Below are positions 59,801 through 64,000 of a DNA stretch of 64,000 nt, in pieces. The translations under genes and the position numbers were made by a program. The notes below the pieces were generated by a model. It was not told where the DNA came from, did no database searches, and saw only the letters and a list, made by a program, of their open reading frames with translations. The first letter of the stretch is position 1. Every line of letters starts with the position of its first letter. Origin of the DNA: Aldehydirespirator sp965116865 (GTDB taxonomy: Bacteria; Actinomycetota; Acidimicrobiia; Acidimicrobiales; Aldehydirespiratoraceae); the NCBI GenBank assembly GCA_965116865.1, contig OZ220727.1, positions 2,542,001 through 2,606,000 on the forward strand, read 5' to 3'.

Positions 59801-60325
59801 TCTTGTGGGCTGCGAACTGATGGCACCATCGTCTGCTGGGGCTCCAGAGACTACGGTGTCTTGAACGCGCCTGCTGGTAGTTTCAGGGCCGTTTCTGCTG
59901 GTGGTGGGTACTCTTGTGGTCTGCGAACAGATGGCACTATCGTCTGCTGGGGAATAAACGACCAGGGCCGGTTGGACGCGCCTCCTGGTAGTTTCAAGGC
60001 TGTTTCCGCTGGCGGCGGTCAGCACTCTTGTGGGCTGCAAACAGACGACACCATCGTCTGCTGGGGCAACAACACCAACGGTGAGTTGGACGACGTGCCT
60101 GCTGGTAGTTTCAGGGCCGTTTCTGCTGGTGGTGGGTACTCTTGTGGTCTGCGAACAGATGGCACTATCGTATGCTGGGGTTCAAATGTCCATGGTCAGT
60201 TGGACGCGCCTAGCGGCAACTTTAGCGCCGTTTCTGCTGGCGCTGGGCACTCTTGTGGGCTGCGAATAGATGGCACTATTGTCTGCTGGGGCTGGAACAG
60301 CTCGGGTCAGTCGGACGCGCCTTGA
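56891..60325 (+). CDS. Secreted SLH protein with FN3-like and RCC1-like repeats
   Basis: Up to 1144 residues from ATG 56891; ATG 56912 or 56991 may be the true start, since the signal peptide is MRPLLAASLALSVVAVLV and ends in APAGA. Three SLH-type repeats follow with Cys loops (CGDGTGFCPADAVTRAQMAV; CGDGTRFCPGQPTTRAQMAT). A single FN3-like domain (SVSWPPAEALPGSPVAGYEV) precedes a roughly 450-residue region of no known family with two hydrophobic segments. The C-terminal 250 residues are seven RCC1-like repeats (HSCGLRTDGTIVCWG each), a likely beta-propeller with two Cys per blade. Base composition falls in the middle region (58400-59500), hinting at a different origin from the N-terminal half. 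Confidence 0.88.
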   Translation: MPPRRLSMTKMGIPSGRDAQSAGRSGRAVRRLGMRPLLAASLALSVVAVLVSPAPAGADTTVQGPFLAAGSAVSSASDAVVAARSGAAVDVIGGLPAPAGAGAAAWTSAEIDVRAHLQQGGFGDLAEGAFYSTAVSALAAQGVFEGTDCGEGFCPDEPIDRETMAVWTVRVVDGVDPPAGTGGRFDDVDPDSFYAPFTERMAQLRITLGCGDGTGFCPADAVTRAQMAVFLSRAFNLTDGPASGFADVADDAWYATEVARLAASGITRGCGDGTRFCPGQPTTRAQMATFLYRGLQFVADREVAAMEASHIELSTVPGEATVVPHRGRASVSWPPAEALPGSPVAGYEVQWRAQGQAWDATRRAVVVAQSYEIYGLSGETHHVRVRRAIVERAEAAGASITSAQGTAPTAELVTPPAVFDEASSISAYDGVVNFEMTGDPVWPATIEIPVDTTKIDDGDFIFLMSFNEEHQLWLPEPGAVFDPEAGVVTAEVYHLSIWDTAKKGLRGLNKGVDFVKEVGRDALDTATITAEIVVKPVVNAGHKAIRFGYDKAKDVVYWTEETLEKTITYSMKAFKMSAEIALETARQYWEHMKLMSAVPQIVSMVTEWYERNVEFKTPDCADSELEWVERVYIPTADSPMIVCGEADSGDLLLKVASQRYYPIVLTAHNASGRISISKDTTDPIRVEKTEGASDLSEVLIEWLLDISDDSRYVLPVSATHWLRIPQSALGRHDSMTLEGEWLALAHTFDLLLLAVDLLLTPSGIPASSSDASLLIGLGDEVAECLSQDDLTGLGNEPGLGNELQRWRTFSEALYCVHTAIQRAGVLKGSVSLLGPFALVLWFLEAGSQLTGFIQAGNDLRTGNDNPRVRIEAEPSDDSTESEDPSSSTSKFKAVSAFYAHSCGLRTDGTIVCWGEDDFGKLDAPGGHFRAVSVGLGHSCGLRTDGTIVCWGSRADAPGGSFEAISAGGRNSCGLRTDGTIVCWGSRDYGVLNAPAGSFRAVSAGGGYSCGLRTDGTIVCWGINDQGRLDAPPGSFKAVSAGGGQHSCGLQTDDTIVCWGNNTNGELDDVPAGSFRAVSAGGGYSCGLRTDGTIVCWGSNVHGQLDAPSGNFSAVSAGAGHSCGLRIDGTIVCWGWNSSGQSDAP
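59573..60322. repeat. Seven RCC1-like repeats (about 105-114 bp each)
   Basis: DNA encoding SCGLRTDGTIVCWG recurs seven times with strong nucleotide conservation (CTCTTGTGGGCTGCGAAC and GGCACTATCGTCTGCTGGGG in most). Spacing varies slightly because loop lengths differ. Two blades (about 59880-59970 and 60110-60200) are nearly identical in DNA. Confidence 0.9.
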
Positions 60326-60557
60326 ACTCTCCCTCGAGTCTCGGAGAGTCCGTTTAGGCTGCGCTGGCTAGTTCACGGTCGAGCGACGGCCGCCGTCAAT
60401 GCCGGAGTTCGCAGCCGGCCGCAGTTCTGGATTGACCCGCAATAGGGGTGGGGGCTGGAGCCGGTCGGGGTCGAGCGGCCCGCCATTTGCCGCTGTCTGA
60501 TGGCGGCCAAGAACTCAGTCCTGGGCCCGAGGAGGGTGAGTGGCCGCGCCTCGATCG

Positions 60558-63500
60558 TCAATTGGTGGCTACGACGAGTCGTCCTGACCACGGGCCACAG
60601 TTGATGAGGCCGTGATCGCAGGAACGGAACTCGAGTGCGTAGCGCGTGCCGGCCATGATCGGTGGCCAGGTCCCGCCCGAGTCGGGGGTGGGGAGGCGCA
60701 GGAGCTTCGCTCCGTCGGGCCGGGTGGGCGTGTGCGGACCGGCTACGCCTGTGCCGGTGATGACCGACTCGCCCCAGTCCTCGCCGTTGAGTGGTCCCTC
60801 AGCGTCGGCGAACCGGATCCTCCACTGGTACTGCCCGGGCGTGCCGCTTAGCAGGGCCACGGCAAACTCAAGCGAGTCGGCGGCAGTCTGTGTGACCGAG
60901 ACTGACGGGGGCGACCACGCTGGCTGGGCCAGGGTAGTGAACACCACCGTTCCGATCCGGTTGCACAACAGGCCGGTGATGCTGTCATTGAGTGCTCCCC
61001 TCGTGTTGACGCACGAACCGATGTGGTAGTGATACGTCGTTCCTGGCTGTAGTTCACGCTCGACTTGCCGGTGCCTAGGCTGCGTCGCGAAGTGCAGATT
61101 GACTGCCTTCTGGCGCTGCCAGCTGAGGTTCGGGTGGTAGCAGTTCTCCAAAGTGCCTTCGAGGTCCGATGCGAGTTCGGCGCCGAGCGACTGGGAGACG
61201 CAGTACCGGGCGGCACCGTCGACGTTTTCCCATTGCAGAACCGCGCCCACCGATCCCACTTCCACTGTCACGGCGGAATCATCGCCAGCGTCGTCGCCCG
61301 GATCCTCGGACTTCGTAGCAAAGGACACGAGTTTGGAGTTGAGGCTGCAGATGAGGTCGCCACCCGGATCCTCGAAACAGAGGCGCAGCCGGAAGCTGTA
61401 GTCGGTACGCGGCTCGAGGTCCTTCAGCAGGATGCTTGCGTGGGTGGCGCCGTCGTAATGGTTGAACGTTCCGGTGTCCGACGAGTAATCGGTTTGGCTG
61501 GCGCTGTCCGGGACGAGACAGTTGGGGCAATAAAGATCCCCGTGGATTCCCTTTGGCCCCATGAAATGCTCGCGCCGCTCGAAACTGGAGCGCAGAACAA
61601 TCCCTGCGTGTGGATAGTCCGGGTGACTCTCGTTGTGAATTGCATAGAGGCGCGAGGGAGTCCCGTCAGGCCATGCCTGAGATGTGGTCGGCCACGAAAG
61701 GAATGCCTCCGTCGCAGTGACGGACACATTGACCGTCGTCGGAGGCGGCAAGGTGTTGATAGTCAAGCCAGCCGCGAAGCCATTCAGCGGTTCTGCTTGC
61801 GTCTCGTGAGTGGTGCGCGGCTCGACGTTGACTACGTACACACTTTCCGGGTCGAGGTCGCTGAACCTATAGCGTCGCTGGGTTGGGGCAAGAGTTGCGG
61901 TGCTCACGTCGCGGCCCCCCTCCCACAGACGACCGTCATCTCTGGTGTACACCTCCTCGTGGAGGCTCACGACATACTCGTCGATGCCGATGTGTGATCC
62001 GCCGGTGAACAAGGGCGCCAACCATGCCAACTCGAGGTCGTCGCCGTCGAAGCTGACCTCTGTGAACAGCGGTGCCGACGCTCCCGCGCCAGCGCATGGT
62101 GCGCTCTGTCCGCCGACCGGCCAGCCAAGCCAGCGCCGGAGGAAGCAGGATATCGTGTCTGGTCCCCCTGGGTAGTCCATGAGGGATCCATATGTCTCCA
62201 GACCCCGGCCCACCTCGTCGTCGGTCGCGTACGGGTCGCCTGTAGGAACATCTCGCAGATACAAGTCGGGCAGACTGAGCAACGAGTGGCTCAATTCGTG
62301 CGCATGGGTGCGCCAATCCGGCCCATCTACCTCGTGTCCGGCGCATCTGCTGCTGTTGGGGCAACCGGTGCTTGTTCCCGCGGGCCTTACCGTGACGAAG
62401 CTGTTGTCTCCACCCGCCACTCCCGTGACGACGCGATCGCTGTTGGGGCTGTACTGCCAGAAGTCCGTCAGCAACAATCGTTGTGGGTATGCAGCATTCC
62501 CTCCGACATCCTCCGGCTCGGCGGCTTGTGCAGCGTTCAGACCGGTAATCCGAGCCTCCGATACCTGACGCTTGGACACAGTCGTAAGCGGGTACGCGTG
62601 AAGGTCGTCCCACTGAAGACTCGGCGTAAGGACGGATCCCGAGGTGAACGCCACATCGAAGCGGCCTGATGACTGCTCGCGGAAGAAGTCGCTCACGCCC
62701 GAGTTGAGGTTGGCTGTGGCAGCCGCCAGGTCTGCGCTCGAGTACGCTCCAGGCTCACCGCAGATGTATACGGTCACGGACACGGTTCCCGCTGTCGTGA
62801 GCAGATCGAGACTTTCACTGGGAATGTGTGAAGGTGACCCGACGGCCCACGCGTTCAATGGGTGATCGAGATCGGGCCTGGACTCCAAGAGCCGTAGGAT
62901 TTCGCTGTCCTCCCAGGCGTCTTGGAGCGGTGCCGAGCCGTCTCTTGGCGTGTCGGTGTCAGTGATTGTGTCCGTGTCGCGCAGGGTGCCGTCGTTGATG
63001 GCCTTGAGCAGCACCATCATGTCGCCGCGGGTGAAGTCGGCTGACTCGCTGGCTTGGAGGATCTCGTCGTAGTAGCGCTCCATGAACACCACCGCGTGCC
63101 ACCGGCCCAAAGGCACAGACGGTCTGAACGTGCCGTCGCCATAACCCAGCGTCACCCCGGCCTCAGCCGCCCACTCAACAGCCTCAAAGGCATAGTGGTC
63201 AGACGGCACATCGGGGAACCGCTGGCCCTGAGCTACCGCGGTCGAGTCCGGTGTTGGATCGCCGGGCGCCTCGGTGCCGCGCAGGGTGCCGTCGTTGATG
63301 GCCTTGAGCAGCACCATCATGTCGCCGCGGGTGAAGTCGGCTGACTCGCTGGCTTGGAGGATCTCGTCGTAGTAGCGCTCCATGAACACCACCGCGTGCC
63401 ACCGGCCCAAAGGCACAGACGGTCTGAACGTGCCGTCGCCGTAGCCGAGGGTCACCCCGGCCTCGGCCGCCCACTCGACAGCCTCAAAGGCATAGTGATC

Positions 63501-63629
63501 GGGCGGCACATCGGGGAACCGCTGGTTCTGAGCTATTGCGGTCGCGCCTGGCGCCGCGATAGCGGCAGCCACGATGCACGCAGCGGCCACGACAGCCCGA
63601 TACCTCCCCAGGCGGCTTCCTCCAACCAT
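60558..63629 (-). CDS. Secreted SLH protein with M6-like metalloprotease domain
   Basis: 1023 residues. Signal peptide AVVAAACIVAAAIAAPG with cleavage near AIAQN. Two copies of a 100-residue SLH block follow (QRFPDVP(P/S)DHYAFEAVEW, GYGDGTFRPSVPLGRWHAVV, ADFTRGDMMVLLKAINDGTL), nearly identical in DNA. Next is a peptidase-like domain with HAHELSHSLLSLPDLYL: H444-E445-x-x-H448 followed by LPDLY, as in the M6 (immune inhibitor A-like) HExxHxxGLPDLYD. SLMDYPGG follows like the M6 Met/Pro turn region. The C-terminal half has FN3-like domains (YRFSDLDPESVYVVNVEPRT). Predicted wall-attached zinc protease; the Gly of the canonical motif is replaced by Ser. Confidence 0.85.
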   Translation of the reverse strand: MVGGSRLGRYRAVVAAACIVAAAIAAPGATAIAQNQRFPDVPPDHYAFEAVEWAAEAGVTLGYGDGTFRPSVPLGRWHAVVFMERYYDEILQASESADFTRGDMMVLLKAINDGTLRGTEAPGDPTPDSTAVAQGQRFPDVPSDHYAFEAVEWAAEAGVTLGYGDGTFRPSVPLGRWHAVVFMERYYDEILQASESADFTRGDMMVLLKAINDGTLRDTDTITDTDTPRDGSAPLQDAWEDSEILRLLESRPDLDHPLNAWAVGSPSHIPSESLDLLTTAGTVSVTVYICGEPGAYSSADLAAATANLNSGVSDFFREQSSGRFDVAFTSGSVLTPSLQWDDLHAYPLTTVSKRQVSEARITGLNAAQAAEPEDVGGNAAYPQRLLLTDFWQYSPNSDRVVTGVAGGDNSFVTVRPAGTSTGCPNSSRCAGHEVDGPDWRTHAHELSHSLLSLPDLYLRDVPTGDPYATDDEVGRGLETYGSLMDYPGGPDTISCFLRRWLGWPVGGQSAPCAGAGASAPLFTEVSFDGDDLELAWLAPLFTGGSHIGIDEYVVSLHEEVYTRDDGRLWEGGRDVSTATLAPTQRRYRFSDLDPESVYVVNVEPRTTHETQAEPLNGFAAGLTINTLPPPTTVNVSVTATEAFLSWPTTSQAWPDGTPSRLYAIHNESHPDYPHAGIVLRSSFERREHFMGPKGIHGDLYCPNCLVPDSASQTDYSSDTGTFNHYDGATHASILLKDLEPRTDYSFRLRLCFEDPGGDLICSLNSKLVSFATKSEDPGDDAGDDSAVTVEVGSVGAVLQWENVDGAARYCVSQSLGAELASDLEGTLENCYHPNLSWQRQKAVNLHFATQPRHRQVERELQPGTTYHYHIGSCVNTRGALNDSITGLLCNRIGTVVFTTLAQPAWSPPSVSVTQTAADSLEFAVALLSGTPGQYQWRIRFADAEGPLNGEDWGESVITGTGVAGPHTPTRPDGAKLLRLPTPDSGGTWPPIMAGTRYALEFRSCDHGLINCGPWSGRLVVATN
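62981..63480. repeat. 300-bp-period duplication encoding the SLH block
   Basis: GCAGGGTGCCGTCGTTGATG starts copies at 62981 and 63281. About 180 bases are identical, and similarity continues to about 200 bases with scattered third-position changes. Each copy encodes one SLH block of the metalloprotease-like protein. Confidence 0.93.
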
Positions 63630-63785
63630 GCGAACGCCTCCGCTTGCTCAAGATGCTGCCAAGCTCTTGAGGCTACATGAGCCTGCGCGGAAACGTGGGG
63701 AGGGGGGTGGTTGAGGGTCCCCGTTGAGGGGTCGAGGCCCTGCTGGGATCGGTGACGTCAGTCCAACCGAGCCAGGAGGGCCTCG

Positions 63786-64000
63786 ATGGCCAGCGATGTT
63801 ATGTCGGTGCGGCTTCATCTGCCGCAGATTCGTGTGCTGGGGGTGGTCGAGGACACCGCGGCGCGCCTTGTGGTCAGCGTCGAGTCGACGCTGAGGCGGC
63901 TGCGCTGCCCGATGTGCGGGTTCAAGTGCCGCAGGGTCCATGACCGCCGCGGCAAGAAGGTCCAGGACTTGGAGGTGTCGGGGCGGCCGGTGACGCTGGT
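63786..64000 (+). CDS. ISL3-family transposase, N-terminal part (runs off window)
   Basis: ATG 63786 begins MASDVMSVRLHLPQIRVLGV, then the N-terminal zinc-ribbon LRCPMCGFKCRRVHDRRGKK of ISL3 transposases. The frame is open to the end of the window. GGGTCCCCGTTGAGGGGTCG (63715-63734) upstream may be the left terminal repeat. It is a different copy from the decayed ISL3 element at 7.8-9.3 kb; whether it is intact cannot be judged. Confidence 0.85.
   Translation, partial: MASDVMSVRLHLPQIRVLGVVEDTAARLVVSVESTLRRLRCPMCGFKCRRVHDRRGKKVQDLEVSGRPVTL

Overview
The window looks like chromosome of a GC-rich actinobacterium. The strongest evidence is the gyrB-gyrA-(TadE-like)-DUF3566-tRNA-Ile(GAT) order, a classic actinobacterial block. 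The Cys-containing SLH repeats in three large secreted proteins, together with a sarcosine/methyl-amine gene set, make an Acidimicrobiia-like lineage my best guess. That assignment is inference, not proof.

Layout. (1) 1-7.4 kb, core: gyrB 3' end, gyrA, small TadE-like protein, DUF3566 membrane protein, tRNA-Ile, an NAD(P)-binding protein, hisN and a small unknown gene behind a leaderless-looking promoter. (2) 7.4-9.4 kb, insertion-sequence graveyard: an IS1380-type transposase tail, an ISL3-type IS with a decayed transposase, and inside that a 97-bp MITE with a 6-bp target duplication. (3) 9.4-23.2 kb, defence island: an SMC/RecF-like ATPase with a zinc hook and a small HEPN-like partner; a convergent operon of a ParB-domain protein, a nuclease-like protein broken by an in-frame amber codon, and an amino-methyltransferase; then a type ISP-like methyltransferase coupled to a PLD-helicase, preceded by two paralogous tiny membrane proteins. 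(4) 23.2-31 kb, metabolism: a GcvT-family gene beheaded by an IS fragment, a class III aminotransferase, a ferredoxin-NrfD fusion and a Tat-less molybdopterin oxidoreductase. (5) 31-33.5 kb: a C5-methyltransferase reduced to its first 28 or so codons by a transposon. The transposon has an internally deleted IS1595-type transposase translationally overlapped by an adenine methyltransferase, a PD-(D/E)xK endonuclease and a mini-ORF. (6) 33.5-34.2 kb: MauE-like membrane protein. (7) 34.5-39.7 kb: a three-gene operon of a C5-methyltransferase fused to an endonuclease-III-type Fe-S loop, a protein combining a GHKL ATPase with a full histidine kinase, and a receiver-domain protein. (8) 40-45.4 kb: SLH/fibronectin-III giant surface protein. 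(9) 45.4-48.2 kb: an unknown gene, a membrane-anchored CxxC thioredoxin-like protein, a Tat-exported Cys-rich protein, a second MITE copy and a broken membrane-protein gene. (10) 48.3-54.4 kb: tetrahydrofolate-linked sarcosine oxidase soxBDAG, riddled with tandem repeats. (11) 54.5-56.8 kb: tyrosine recombinase flanked by IS630, IS21 and IS3 debris. (12) 56.9-63.6 kb: SLH/RCC1-like and SLH/metalloprotease surface proteins. (13) From 63.8 kb: the start of another ISL3 transposase.

The genes fall into three themes. The first is folate-linked one-carbon and amine catabolism (sox genes, GcvT remnant, aminotransferase, Mau-like maturation proteins). The second is cell-surface SLH proteins. The third is a dense set of methyltransferase-centred defence modules embedded in mobile-element debris. 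The best candidates for an undescribed system are the kinase/receiver/C5-methyltransferase-FeS operon (34.5-39.7 kb), the ParB/nuclease/methyltransferase plus ATPase/HEPN cluster (9.4-15.5 kb), and the transposon-carried restriction-modification set (31.2-33.4 kb). Short-period tandem duplication is unusually frequent across the window.
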